12,979 bases of DNA from an uncultured Flavobacteriales bacterium. GTDB taxonomy: Bacteria; Bacteroidota; Bacteroidia; Flavobacteriales_D; Parvicellaceae. The DNA is taken from assembly GCA_937924345.1 (NCBI GenBank), contig CALDTD010000213.1, forward strand, positions 1 to 12,979. The letters run 5' to 3'. This document shows positions 1-8,783 of this stretch, piece by piece. The first letter of the stretch is position 1, and each line of letters starts with the position of its first letter. The position numbers and the translations under genes are program-made. The notes below the pieces were generated by a model. That model saw only the letters and a list, made by a program, of their open reading frames with translations. It searched no databases and was not told where the DNA came from.

Positions 1-1
1 T

Positions 2-187
2 TTCCCATGTATATCTTTCTTGTTGAGAGGTAAAATACTTTCAGCAATTCTTGCATTTATTCTTCAAATAACATTGATTGGGTGGCTTCCTGTAGCTATT
101 TGGGCTGTTTTTTCTCTATCCAACTCTAGAAATGAAAAAAGAATAATTGCTATGGAAAAAAGACTATCAAAAAAATTAAATAAGTAA
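2..187 (+). CDS. 3' end of a small Pmp3/YqaE-like membrane protein (partial)
   Basis: The frame is open from the left edge to a TAA at 185-187, so the 5' end lies outside the window. The visible 61 residues hold one hydrophobic segment of about 25 residues. It contains the stretch LIGWLPVAIWAVFSL and is followed by a short basic tail rich in Lys, Arg and Glu that ends KKLNK. A Gly-Trp-Leu/Ile-Pro element inside the last membrane helix is typical of the C-terminal half of Pmp3/YqaE (UPF0057) proteins, which are tiny two-helix inner-membrane proteins of poorly known role. The ATG at 7-9 lies in a different frame and meets a stop within nine codons, so it is not the start. The family call rests on one motif and is tentative; the existence of a coding 3' end is more secure. 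The gene converges with the phosphatase gene to its right. Confidence 0.55.
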   Translation, partial: FPCISFLLRGKILSAILAFILQITLIGWLPVAIWAVFSLSNSRNEKRIIAMEKRLSKKLNK

Positions 188-202
188 CTGTTTTACAATT
201 AC

Positions 203-243
203 AAAACGCCTTCTTAATCTATCATTACAATAGCGGTTTTAAT
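203..243. terminator. Candidate bidirectional terminator between convergent genes
   Basis: An imperfect inverted repeat (AAAACGCC at 203-210, GCGGTTTT at 233-240) lies between the stop at 187 and the phosphatase stop at 294. A T-rich run follows on the + strand and GGCGTTTT on the minus strand. The pairing is interrupted by a bulge, so the structure is weak. It resembles the stronger terminator at 2705-2744. Confidence 0.35.
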
Positions 244-293
244 ATTTTATAACTTTTTTTGATTATTAAGGAAAGTAATCTAATGTAGAGAAT

Positions 294-2672
294 TTAAACC
301 TTTACTCCTATTATACAAATATCGTCCACTTGTTCTAAATCTCCTTTCCAATCTTTTAACTTTTGAGAGATGGTTTTTTTTTGAATAGACATCGGATCTT
401 TGGAAACTTCTATTAATAGCTTTTTGAAAGGACGATACTTAAACTTCTTTCCTTTTTCTCCTCCAAACTGATCTGCGAAACCATCTGTAAAGAAATAGAG
501 TACATCTGAGTCTTCTAATTTTATTTCTGTTTGGATAAAAGGAGTCATTCCTGCATATAAGCCAATTGGTTGTTTGTTTGCTTTAAATTCTATTAAAGAT
601 AAATCTCTTTCGGTTACGGTGGTTCTATTTTCTAATTGCTCTGGAGTTAATAAAGTTGTTTCCCTCACAATCCAAAGTGGATTATTGGCTCCAGAGAAGA
701 TTAGTTTATCTTCTGTAAAGGCACACAACGCTATATCCATTCCATCTTTTACTTCCTCTCCACTTTTGGCAAATGTATCGATGACTAGCTCTCTTGTTTT
801 GTCTAATATTTTTGATGGCGAAGTAATACCAAACTCATTTACTGTTCTATTTAGCGCATTACTACAAACTACACTCACCATTGCCCCTGGAACTCCATGA
901 CCTGTACAATCTGCTGCTGCTAAAAAACTAACCGAATTTTCTACTGTTGACTCTTTATGTTCGAACCAATAAAAATCACCACTTACTACATCTTTTGGTT
1001 CAAAAAGTATAAAGTTATTAGGAATATATTTGTTGATTTCTTTTGACGATGGTAAAATTGCGTCTTGTAAACGTTTAGCATAGTTTATGCTATCTGTAAT
1101 TTCTTTATGGGTTCCTTCTATTATGTGTTTTTGCTGCTCTGTTTTTTGATGTGCTACTTCTACTTCTTGTTTTTGAGCTGTTATTATTTTTTGTTGCTTT
1201 TTGGCTAAACGTAAACGATTAAATACAAATGCTAAAAAGAAACCTAGAAAAATGATCCCTATTATAGTTGCTGTTGTAATTACCTTTTGTTTTTCAGCTG
1301 CTTCTTTTTCTATTGCAATTAACTTCTCCGACTCAGCATCGTCTAACGCTTTTTGAGTCTCATATTGATATTTAGCCTCCTGCTCTATTGCTGCTTTCTG
1401 TGTGTCTAAATTATTAATACTATCGCGCATTTTTATATGCAAAGCATACATCTCGTAAGCCTCTTTGTAGTTTTGTTCTTTTAGGGCTAGCTTAGATAAT
1501 GCTAATGCTGAATTTGAAATCCTTTGGGGAAACCCCAACGCTAATGAAAGTTGATAGCCTTCAGATAAATATTCTTTAGCTTCTTTAAATTTTCCTTTAT
1601 TAAAAAGTAATTTTCCAATAGAGTTAGCAACACTAGATATACCTTTTTTATTTCCTAGCTCTTTTCTTATTGCTAAAGATTGATGATAGTAATCTAATGC
1701 TTCTTCTATTTTGCCTTGATCGTCATAAATAGAACCGATATTATTTAACATTAATGCTATACCTAGTTTATTACCTAATTCTTTTCTTATTACTAACGAC
1801 TTATTATAGTAATCTAATGCCTCTTTTATTTTGCCTTGACCGTCATAAACAAAACCGATGTTGTTTAACATTAATGCTATACCTCTTTTATTACCTAACT
1901 CTTTATATATTACTAACGACTGATGATAGTAATCTAATGCCTCTTCTATTTTGCCTTGTTCGTCATAAATAGAACCGATGTTGTTTAAAATTACTGCTAT
2001 AGATTCTTTGTTTCCTAACTCTTTATATATTACTAAAGATTGATGATAGTAAGCTAATGCCTCTTCTATTTTGCCTTGATTGCTATAATTAAAACCGATA
2101 TTGTTTATAGATCCAGCAACTCCTTCTTTATCCCCTAACTCTTTACGTATCACTAACGACTGATGATGGTAATCTAATGCCTCTTTTATTTTGCCTTGAC
2201 CGTCATAAATAACACCTAGGTCGTTTAATATTGATGCTATACCTAGTTTATTCCCTAACTCTTTATGTATCACTAACGACTGATTACAAGAAACTAATGC
2301 CTCTTCTATTTTGCCATGAGCATAAAAAATAGAGACTCTATTTCCAATCGCTTCTGCATACTTTTTCTTGTAAAAAGGAATCTTAATCTGGCTACTTATC
2401 TTTGTTTTACAAAAATCAAATATCCACAAATTATATTTTGCACGAGCATCTTCATATTGACAATCTTCTACTAAAAAGCTTATAGCATTTGCTTTAGAAG
2501 TATCTTCTTTTGCTAAATGGTATTCGTTTAAGCAACTGTCTATTAAAATTCTATCGTCATCGGACAAGTCTTCTAATACTAAACTATCTATAAGATAATA
2601 GTTTTTATCTGCAAACTCTTGGGTAAACGCAAATAGTGGTAATAATAAAAGAAGGAAGAAAGTACTTTTCAT
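294..2672 (-). CDS. TPR sensor, membrane-anchored SpoIIE/PP2C-family serine phosphatase
   Basis: This 792-residue protein is probably a signal-transducing Ser/Thr phosphatase. Residues 1-17 look like a signal peptide. About six TPR-like repeats of exactly 40 residues span roughly 120-360, each built on G-K-I-E-E-A-L and Q-S-L-x-I-x-K-E-L-G. A charged coiled coil (about 422-463), one membrane helix (about 466-485) and a second coiled coil (about 488-525) follow. The SpoIIE domain fills the C-terminus. Its metal-binding acidic residues are present: GDFYWF (D566), ADCTGHGVPGAM (D588), GMDIAL (D646), FTDGFADQFGG (D730) and VDDICII (D783/D784). The predicted topology puts the TPRs in the periplasm and the phosphatase in the cytoplasm. 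Such proteins usually act on anti-sigma-antagonist or STAS partners, but none is encoded beside it and the substrate is unknown. ATG 2672 is chosen because the signal peptide begins there. It follows the odhB terminator, so it probably has its own promoter. Confidence 0.9.
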   Translation of the reverse strand: MKSTFFLLLLLPLFAFTQEFADKNYYLIDSLVLEDLSDDDRILIDSCLNEYHLAKEDTSKANAISFLVEDCQYEDARAKYNLWIFDFCKTKISSQIKIPFYKKKYAEAIGNRVSIFYAHGKIEEALVSCNQSLVIHKELGNKLGIASILNDLGVIYDGQGKIKEALDYHHQSLVIRKELGDKEGVAGSINNIGFNYSNQGKIEEALAYYHQSLVIYKELGNKESIAVILNNIGSIYDEQGKIEEALDYYHQSLVIYKELGNKRGIALMLNNIGFVYDGQGKIKEALDYYNKSLVIRKELGNKLGIALMLNNIGSIYDDQGKIEEALDYYHQSLAIRKELGNKKGISSVANSIGKLLFNKGKFKEAKEYLSEGYQLSLALGFPQRISNSALALSKLALKEQNYKEAYEMYALHIKMRDSINNLDTQKAAIEQEAKYQYETQKALDDAESEKLIAIEKEAAEKQKVITTATIIGIIFLGFFLAFVFNRLRLAKKQQKIITAQKQEVEVAHQKTEQQKHIIEGTHKEITDSINYAKRLQDAILPSSKEINKYIPNNFILFEPKDVVSGDFYWFEHKESTVENSVSFLAAADCTGHGVPGAMVSVVCSNALNRTVNEFGITSPSKILDKTRELVIDTFAKSGEEVKDGMDIALCAFTEDKLIFSGANNPLWIVRETTLLTPEQLENRTTVTERDLSLIEFKANKQPIGLYAGMTPFIQTEIKLEDSDVLYFFTDGFADQFGGEKGKKFKYRPFKKLLIEVSKDPMSIQKKTISQKLKDWKGDLEQVDDICIIGVKV
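1681..2280. repeat. Five tandem 120-bp repeats encoding TPR units
   Basis: Five consecutive 120-bp units (1681, 1801, 1921, 2041 and 2161) are visibly similar at the nucleotide level. The segment reading ctaatgcctcttctatttt recurs at the same offset with one or two changes. Diverged flanking units lie at 1561-1680 and from 2281. Each unit encodes one 40-residue TPR-like repeat of the phosphatase, so gain or loss of a unit would preserve the frame. Confidence 0.9.
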
Positions 2673-2704
2673 TTGGCTATAAAAATAGAGTATTTATCAT
2701 ATAA

Positions 2705-2744
2705 GAAAAAACCGCCATTATAATCTTAATTACAATGGAGGTTT
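2705..2744 (-). terminator. Intrinsic terminator of the odhAB unit
   Basis: Read on the minus strand, arms 2744-2729 and 2724-2709 form a 16-bp stem with one mismatch and one G-U pair, closed by a UAAG tetraloop. The 3' arm runs into six T residues (2711-2706). It lies 44 bases past the odhB stop and just upstream of the phosphatase ATG, so it should separate the two transcripts. Confidence 0.8.
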
Positions 2745-2787
2745 AATAACAGTTTGCATTGTCCCTAATACAAGGTACATTGTACAA

Positions 2788-4059
2788 TTATAGACCCAAT
2801 AAAACTTCTTCTGGTGGTTTAGCACCAAATATCATTTTAGTAGGGTTTTCTAACATTTCTTTTACTTTTACCAAGAATCCAACAGATTCCTTACCATCGA
2901 TAATTCTATGATCGTAAGAAAGCGCTAAATACATAATTGGGCGTATTACTACTTCTCCGTTTATAGCAACAGGGCGTTGAACGATGTTGTGCATTCCTAA
3001 AATAGCAGATTGCGGAGGATTAATAATAGGAGTACTTAACATAGATCCAAATACACCTCCGTTTGTAATCGTAAATGTTCCTCCTTGCATATCTTCGATA
3101 GCAATTTTTCCATCTCTAGCTTTTATTGCTAAACGCTTGATCTCTTTTTCTATTTCTTGAAGAGACATTTGCTCGGCATTACGAACTACGGGAACCATTA
3201 ATCCTTTTGGGGAACTTACTGCAATTCCTATATCTGCATAGTTATGTGCAATCATATTGTCTCCATCAATCATAGAATTGACTTGTGGAAATAAGTTTAA
3301 AGCTTCTGTTACTGCTTTTGTAAAGAAAGACATAAAGCCTAAACTTGTACCGTGAGTTTCTTTAAAAACAGCTTTATACTTCGTTCTTAAATCCATAATT
3401 GGCTTCATGTCTACTTCGTTAAAAGTAGTAAGCATAGCTGTTTCATTTTTAACAGCGACTAATCTAGAAGCAATTTTTCTTCGCAGCATTTTCATTTTTG
3501 CTGTAGAAGTATCTCTTGTTCCTCCCCATCCTTGAGTAGATTCTGCAGGAAAACCTGCCGCCATTGCAGCTACAATATCTTGTTTTGTTAAACGACCATC
3601 TTTACCTGTTCCATTAACGCGGTCTAGTGGTACATTGTTCTCATCTGCCAATTTCTTTGCTGCAACAGATGGTGTTCCAGCTGCATAAGAATCTTTTGAA
3701 GGTGCTTTAGCCTCTGCCTTTACTGGGTTTGGATTAGGCGCTGTAGCATCTGCTTTTGGTGCTTCTTCTTCTACTTTCGCTTCAGGTTCGCTTTTAGACT
3801 CATGTCCTGCTGGCTTTTCTGCCGAAGTATCGATTAAACAAACTACGTCTCCAACAGCAACTGTATCTCCGTTTTCTGCTTTTAATGTAATTATACCCGC
3901 TGCTTCTGCAGGTAATTCTAATGTTGCTTTGTCAGAATCTACTTCTGCAATTGCCTGATCTTTTTCTACATAGTCTCCATCTTCTACCAACCATTCTGCA
4001 ATTTCTACTTCAGAAATTGACTCTCCTGGACTTGGTACTTTCATTTCTAATACTGACAT
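2788..4059 (-). CDS. odhB: 2-oxoglutarate dehydrogenase E2, dihydrolipoyllysine succinyltransferase
   Basis: This 423-residue protein transfers the succinyl group from lipoate to CoA as the core of the cytoplasmic 2-oxoglutarate dehydrogenase complex of the TCA cycle. Residues 1-77 are a single lipoyl domain with the lipoylated lysine K44 in [10 protein letters not shown]. Residues 78-126 are an Ala/Pro/Glu/Lys-rich flexible linker. Residues 127-165 are the peripheral-subunit-binding domain ([11 protein letters not shown] ... [13 protein letters not shown]). The catalytic domain runs from about 185 to 423, with the active-site DHRIIDG at 383-389 (H384, D388). The N-terminal [12 protein letters not shown] and the overall length fit the OGDH type (SucB/OdhB) rather than pyruvate dehydrogenase E2, and the neighbouring E1 gene agrees. 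The gene lies 110 bases downstream of odhA on the same strand. No E3 gene is present here. All key residues are intact. Confidence 0.96.
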   Translation of the reverse strand: MSVLEMKVPSPGESISEVEIAEWLVEDGDYVEKDQAIAEVDSDKATLELPAEAAGIITLKAENGDTVAVGDVVCLIDTSAEKPAGHESKSEPEAKVEEEAPKADATAPNPNPVKAEAKAPSKDSYAAGTPSVAAKKLADENNVPLDRVNGTGKDGRLTKQDIVAAMAAGFPAESTQGWGGTRDTSTAKMKMLRRKIASRLVAVKNETAMLTTFNEVDMKPIMDLRTKYKAVFKETHGTSLGFMSFFTKAVTEALNLFPQVNSMIDGDNMIAHNYADIGIAVSSPKGLMVPVVRNAEQMSLQEIEKEIKRLAIKARDGKIAIEDMQGGTFTITNGGVFGSMLSTPIINPPQSAILGMHNIVQRPVAINGEVVIRPIMYLALSYDHRIIDGKESVGFLVKVKEMLENPTKMIFGAKPPEEVLLGL

Positions 4060-4079
4060 ATATTATTGTATTATGTACA

Positions 4080-4097
4080 ACGTAAAATGTTTTACGT
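4080..4097. promoter_or_regulatory. 18-bp inverted repeat upstream of odhB
   Basis: ACGTAAAA and TTTTACGT are perfect 8-bp arms around a central TG, beginning 21 bases upstream of the odhB ATG in the odhA-odhB gap. No T-run follows, so it does not look like a terminator. It could be an operator for a dimeric regulator or a small leader hairpin; no regulator is identified. Confidence 0.35.
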
Positions 4098-4124
4098 GAT
4101 TACTTTTATTTTAAATTATTATCA

Positions 4125-4132
4125 CAAAAATA
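4125..4132 (-). promoter_or_regulatory. Candidate -7 box for odhB
   Basis: Minus-strand TATTTTTG matches the Bacteroidota -7 consensus TAnnTTTG and lies 66 bases upstream of the odhB start, in the 110-base gap after odhA. No convincing TTTG -33 element is seen at the usual spacing, and such boxes are common by chance in AT-rich DNA. If real, the inverted repeat at 4080-4097 would sit in the transcribed leader. Confidence 0.25.
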
Positions 4133-4169
4133 GTGCTTTGCTCTTTTCTCTTTATTCTAAATCCAAGAA

Positions 4170-6911
4170 TTAAACTTTTTCCTTAGCCAATTGCATTAAC
4201 TCGTCTAAAACAGCTTGGTGACGAAGTGCAGCTACTTTTGAAGATCCACTAGCTGGACTTGCCGAACGTCTGGTTGAAGCAACATCTAATTGTACCCCAA
4301 GTTTTTTCCAAAAACGGTGACGAGACTGAATAAAACGCCAAGCTCCCATATTCTCTGGTTCTTCTTGTGCCCAAATATAATTAGCTTCCGTTCCGTATTT
4401 AGCAACTATTTCTTCTAATTGTTTTGCTGGTAATGGATATAACTGTTCAACTCTTACAACCGCAATATTTTCTCCTGCCCCTAGCTTTTCTTTTTCTTCG
4501 ACGATGTCGTAATAAAACTTACCACAAACCATCACTACTGTGTCAACTTCTTTTGCATTTACAGTAGTGTCGTCTATCAATTCTTTAAACCCTCCATTTG
4601 CTAAATCACTAATCTTAGATACAGCAGCGGGGTAACGTAATAATTTCTTTGGTGTGAAGACAACTAGTGGTTTTCTGAAGTCACGCTTCATTTGCCTTCT
4701 TAATAAGTGAAAGAAGTTTGATGGTGTTGTACAGTTTGCAACTTGCATGTTTAAATCGGCACATTGTGTTAAGAAACGCTCCATTCTACCACTGGAGTGT
4801 TCAGAACCCATTCCTTCATAACCGTGTGGTAATAACATTACCAAACCATTTTGAGTATGCCATTTATCTTCTGCAGCACTAATGTACTGATCGACCATAA
4901 TTTGTGCTCCGTTAAAGAAATCTCCGAATTGAGCCTCCCAAATTGTTAAGCTATTAGGAGTAGAAAATGCATAACCATAATCAAATCCTAAAACACCATA
5001 TTCTGATAAAAGCGAGTTATAAACTTCGAATTTAGCTTGACCTTCCTCTAGATTATTTAATGTAATTACATCTTCTTCTGTATCTTCTGTTTTAACAACA
5101 GCATGACGGTGTGAGAACGTTCCTCTTTCTACATCTTCTCCAGATAAACGAATATGATGTCCTTCTGTTAATAGTGAAGCATAAGCTAACATCTCTCCCA
5201 TTCCCCAGTCTAAGCGATCTTCTTCAATCATGTTTACTCTATCTTTCAATAGTTTAATGATTTTTCTGAAGTATTTTTTCCCTTCAGGTAATGTCGCTAA
5301 TTTTATTCCTAATTCTTTTATACGTTCTTCAGGTATAGAAGTATCTGGTGAAACTAAGAAATCTTCTTTTGTTCCGTGCTTAAACCCTTTCCATTCTTCT
5401 TCTAAAAAGTCTGTGATTTTTGCTTTTTTAATTTCTTTTGCATCGTCTAAACGATCTTGAAGCATATCATCGAAATTCTTTTTCAAAATTTCTCCTTCTT
5501 CTTTCGTTACTACCCCTTCTTTTACCAATTTATCTAGGTAGATTACTCTTGGGTTTGGATGCTTAGAAATTGCTTTATATAACTTCGGCTGCGTAAATTT
5601 AGGCTCATCTCCTTCGTTATGCCCATACTTTCTGTAACATAGTAAATCTATAAATACATCTCTATTGAAAGTCTGGCGATATTCTAAAGCAATTTCCATT
5701 GCTAATACAACAGCTTCTACATCATCTCCATTTACATGAAAAACAGGACACAAAGTTGTTTTTGCTATATCGGTACAATAGGTACTAGAACGCGCATCTA
5801 AATAATTCGTTGTAAAACCAACTTGGTTATTAATTACAATATGAATTGTACCTCCAACGCGGTATCCATCTAACTGCGCCATTTGAATAACTTCGTAAAC
5901 TATTCCTTGACCTGCTATTGCAGCATCTCCGTGAATTAAAATAGGAACAATTTTCTTTTCGTCACCACCTAAATCATGATCAATTTTTGCTCTAGTAATC
6001 CCTTCTACTACTGGGTTAACTGCTTCTAAGTGAGATGGGTTAGGAGCTAACGTCATTTTAATATCCTTACCAGCATCTGTAGTAATGTTACAGGTATAAC
6101 CCAAGTGATATTTTACATCACCATCAAACAAAGCATCTTCGTATTCCTTACCTTCAAACTCACTAAAAATAGCCGAATAAGTTTTGTTAAAGATATTTGC
6201 CAATACATTTAAACGGCCTCTATGTGCCATTCCCATTACAAACTCTTCTACTCCAAGTATAGAACCTTTCTCCATTAAAAAGTCTAACGCTGGTATTAAT
6301 GCTTCTGCACCTTCTACAGAAAAACGCTTTTGACCAACAAACTTTTTGTGTAAGAACTCTTCAAAAACACTAGCCTGATTCAGCTTATGTAAAATATGCT
6401 TTTTATCTTCTGTTGTAAATTTAAGTCTATTTTTAAGCTCAATTTTACTTTTAATCCAATCTACTCTTTTTGGGTGACGAATATATTGATACTCAATACC
6501 TATAGAACGGCAGTAGGTTTGCTCTAAATGGGCAACAATATCTTTTAATGTTGCTGGACCTATTTTAATTTCCTCTCCTGCTTGAAAAACAGTATTCAAA
6601 TCTGACTGATTTAGACCAAAGTTTTCTAAAGCCAATGTGGGTTCGTATTTTCTTCGCTCTCGAACTGGGTTAGTATCTGTAAAAAGATGTCCTCTTTCGC
6701 GATATCCGTTAATTAACTGGATAACTTTAAATTCCTTCTGAACGTTTTCTGGAATTGCACCATCTACGTCATAATTTTCTTTTGCAAAATTGAAGCCCTC
6801 AAAAAAGGCTGCCCAGCTCTTATCTACTGAATTAGGGTCTTGTGAATACTGAGCGTACAACTCTTCTATTGCACTTCCCTCAGCATTGCTTAGGTATGAA
6901 TATTTGTCCAT
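4170..6911 (-). CDS. odhA: 2-oxoglutarate dehydrogenase E1 component
   Basis: This 913-residue thiamine-diphosphate enzyme decarboxylates 2-oxoglutarate and passes the succinyl unit to lipoyl-E2 in the TCA cycle. The length is close to that of other SucA proteins (about 930). An N-terminal E1 helix motif lies at 5-40 (YLSNAEGSAIEELYAQY, WAAFFEGF). The ThDP/Mg domain includes MAHRGRLNVLAN (228-239), APNPSHLEAVNPVVEG (289-304), HGDAAIAGQGIVYE (328-341) and YGHNEGDEP (429-437). The transketolase-like pyrimidine domain carries LSGEDVERGTFSHRHA (589-604), LLPHGYEGMGSEHSSGRMERF (split around 693-713) and AQEEPENMGAW (848-858). The ATG at 6911 gives the expected N-terminus. The gene heads the odhA-odhB unit and follows a good -7 box. 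No catalytic motif appears damaged. Confidence 0.97.
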   Translation of the reverse strand: MDKYSYLSNAEGSAIEELYAQYSQDPNSVDKSWAAFFEGFNFAKENYDVDGAIPENVQKEFKVIQLINGYRERGHLFTDTNPVRERRKYEPTLALENFGLNQSDLNTVFQAGEEIKIGPATLKDIVAHLEQTYCRSIGIEYQYIRHPKRVDWIKSKIELKNRLKFTTEDKKHILHKLNQASVFEEFLHKKFVGQKRFSVEGAEALIPALDFLMEKGSILGVEEFVMGMAHRGRLNVLANIFNKTYSAIFSEFEGKEYEDALFDGDVKYHLGYTCNITTDAGKDIKMTLAPNPSHLEAVNPVVEGITRAKIDHDLGGDEKKIVPILIHGDAAIAGQGIVYEVIQMAQLDGYRVGGTIHIVINNQVGFTTNYLDARSSTYCTDIAKTTLCPVFHVNGDDVEAVVLAMEIALEYRQTFNRDVFIDLLCYRKYGHNEGDEPKFTQPKLYKAISKHPNPRVIYLDKLVKEGVVTKEEGEILKKNFDDMLQDRLDDAKEIKKAKITDFLEEEWKGFKHGTKEDFLVSPDTSIPEERIKELGIKLATLPEGKKYFRKIIKLLKDRVNMIEEDRLDWGMGEMLAYASLLTEGHHIRLSGEDVERGTFSHRHAVVKTEDTEEDVITLNNLEEGQAKFEVYNSLLSEYGVLGFDYGYAFSTPNSLTIWEAQFGDFFNGAQIMVDQYISAAEDKWHTQNGLVMLLPHGYEGMGSEHSSGRMERFLTQCADLNMQVANCTTPSNFFHLLRRQMKRDFRKPLVVFTPKKLLRYPAAVSKISDLANGGFKELIDDTTVNAKEVDTVVMVCGKFYYDIVEEKEKLGAGENIAVVRVEQLYPLPAKQLEEIVAKYGTEANYIWAQEEPENMGAWRFIQSRHRFWKKLGVQLDVASTRRSASPASGSSKVAALRHQAVLDELMQLAKEKV

Positions 6912-6947
6912 TATGGTTGTTTAGTTCTAAAAACTATTAATTACTTA

Positions 6948-6955
6948 CAAATGTA
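6948..6955 (-). promoter_or_regulatory. Candidate -7 box of the odhAB promoter
   Basis: Minus-strand TACATTTG matches TAnnTTTG exactly. Transcription would start near 6941, giving an A-rich leader of about 30 bases before the odhA ATG. The -33 region is T-rich but has no clear TTTG at the usual distance. Confidence 0.5.
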
Positions 6956-7061
6956 TCATTTAATTTGCTCAGATAAAAAATGAACTGTCAAAAATTAGTT
7001 AACGTAATTATGTTAATGGTGTATATCATTTGAGAAGTAAAAAGATGTTAATTCTTCTCGT

Positions 7062-8783
7062 TTAACTCTGCAATATTTGGCTAATTAATGAAACACTAAA
7101 AACACTCAATAAAAACCAACCTAAAAAACCTTCTAAAATAACAATATATCGAGACAATCCTGCAACTGGAATATCGCCAAACCCCAATGTAGTATATGTA
7201 TTTATACTAAGAATAATACTATTGAAACTCCTTACAAGAAATAAATACAAGAAATAAAAAAGTAAAGCTATAAATGTTAAGAACCCAAAATAAACCTTCT
7301 TAAACATAGATAAGTCTTCCCACCTACCTTTTAAGAATTCTATACTTTTATAAAGCGTTTTATTCCATGTTAATTTCGATACAGAAAAGAAATATACAGG
7401 ATAAAGAAATAAATTAAAAAAGAAAGGGATTTGTGATTTACTATTTTCAATATTAAACTTGAACTGGCTGTAAATTTTTAAATTTTCTTTATGTTTTGCA
7501 GAGTACAACTCTTCTAATTTTTGCTCCGTTGTATAGTAGCCAATTAATTTCTCACCCTGCCCTATTAAGTATTTACTACTAATTTTATCCCATTCACTTG
7601 GAGAGAAAAAGTAAAAACATGCAAAACAAAGTATTACCCATATAGAGACTTGTATAGAACGTACGGGACTCGTGCCGTAGTTAGCAAAAAACTTCAGGAA
7701 TCTATTGAGGTTAAAATAAAGATAGTTCTCAAAATTTTTATTTTGCTTATACTTCTCTTTTAGTTTTTATGTCTTTATGTCTTTCATTTCTACATAACAA
7801 CCGTTTGCGGCAGTTAAGTTTCCTCTACTTCTATATATGTTAAATAGTTTGTTGTAACTTGCAATTAGTTAACTGTAGATATAATCTGGAGAATTAGAGC
7901 TATGAGGATTTTTCACACCGAGCTTCTCTCCTTTAATAAGATCCCAAGGAATATAAGCCGATTCGGACCTAACGTTTATATTCTCTATATAAAACTCTTC
8001 CTTAATTTCAGTAGAATTGATATACAACGCATCCAGAACTGTTAGACTGGACAAGTCAATATTAGTGCAGTTTACTTTATCAATTTTTACCTTCCCAAAT
8101 TTACCATTAAGTATAATGGAAAGATCTTTATCAAAAAAATGACAATTACTAATCTTAACCTCTTCTACTACTTCTAACACAGAATTGCCAATTCTTAAAG
8201 AAGCTAAACCACTATAGTTTGATGGTATTTTTGGAGTCTCAAAACGACAAGAAGAAATGAATAAAATTGAAAGTGGTGTTTGCTTTTCGTTAAAAAAACT
8301 AGCGTAATCATAAAACTGATTACTGTTCACGAAAATATAATTGAAGGAAGTTACCATTATAGTTCCACGAAAATCAGAATTATAAATATTACATGGTCTA
8401 TACTCATCAGGTGTTTCCGATTTACCTCCGTAAATATTTAAATTACTGGACACTTCAACACTGTCAAAAGAAAAACTAATAGATTTTGGCTCTAAATATA
8501 GGTTAAGTGTAACAGAATCAGGAAAATAAACTTTAGTGTTGATCAAGTTTATTTTGCTGAACAATTCTATATCAATATTATTTTTCACATAACCATCATG
8601 GTCTGAAAAAAGGACAGTATCACCTTCTTCAAATTGGATAACAGCATTTGAAATGTTTATAGAATTAGTATCTAAACAAAGTGAGCTAAAAGCTCTAAAG
8701 TTTAGTGTATCTACTTTGCTTTCTGCAAAAACAAAAACTGTTAGAAAAGAAAGTAAGCAAAGTGCTAAATACTTAAATATCAT
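7062..8783 (-). pseudogene. Secreted beta-solenoid plus potassium-channel gene interrupted by two in-frame TAA codons
   Basis: All 574 codons from ATG 8783 to TAA 7062 are in one frame, broken by TAA at 7869-7871 (codon 305) and 7767-7769 (codon 339). Part A (1-304) starts with a signal peptide (about 1-20) and continues as alternating short beta-strands with many I/L/V-x-N/S steps, like a right-handed solenoid. Part B (33 codons) reads as an amphipathic helix with YNKLFNIYRSRGNLTAANG and CYVEMKDIKT. Part C (234 codons) has a membrane helix at 376-393 after NYGTSPVRSI, another at about 497-517, the potassium selectivity filter TLGFGD (532-537) in a pore loop, and a last helix at 546-566, as in Ion_trans_2 channels. 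The hydrophobic stretch near 451-470 is ambiguous. Part C has no ATG before codon 493; the TTG at 7508 would omit the first membrane helix. The best reading is one periplasmic-sensor channel gene inactivated by two point nonsense changes. TAA readthrough or sequence error are alternatives. It lies 48 bases after the TIGR01777 gene. Confidence 0.8.

Noticed and set aside
574..900. Open + strand frame of 108 codons
   Set aside because: It lies antisense inside the SpoIIE phosphatase domain, whose metal-binding motifs are intact, and has no recognisable protein features.
1754..1972. Hydrophobic repetitive + strand frame
   Set aside because: Its repetition is the mirror of the TPR-coding 120-bp repeats on the other strand.
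1561..2340. Regular repeats considered as a CRISPR-like array
   Set aside because: The units are contiguous 120-bp coding repeats without unique spacers and translate to TPRs.
5230..5460. Open + strand frame of 76 codons
   Set aside because: It is antisense to well-conserved odhA sequence and has no promoter-like box or known motif.
7032..7059. GAGAAG/CTTCTC inverted repeat after the channel gene as a terminator
   Set aside because: The stem is only 6 bp with a 16-base loop and no T-run on the minus strand.
7767..7871. Reassigned genetic code (TAA as sense)
   Set aside because: TAA ends every other complete gene in the window at its expected family length, so a global TAA reassignment is not supported.
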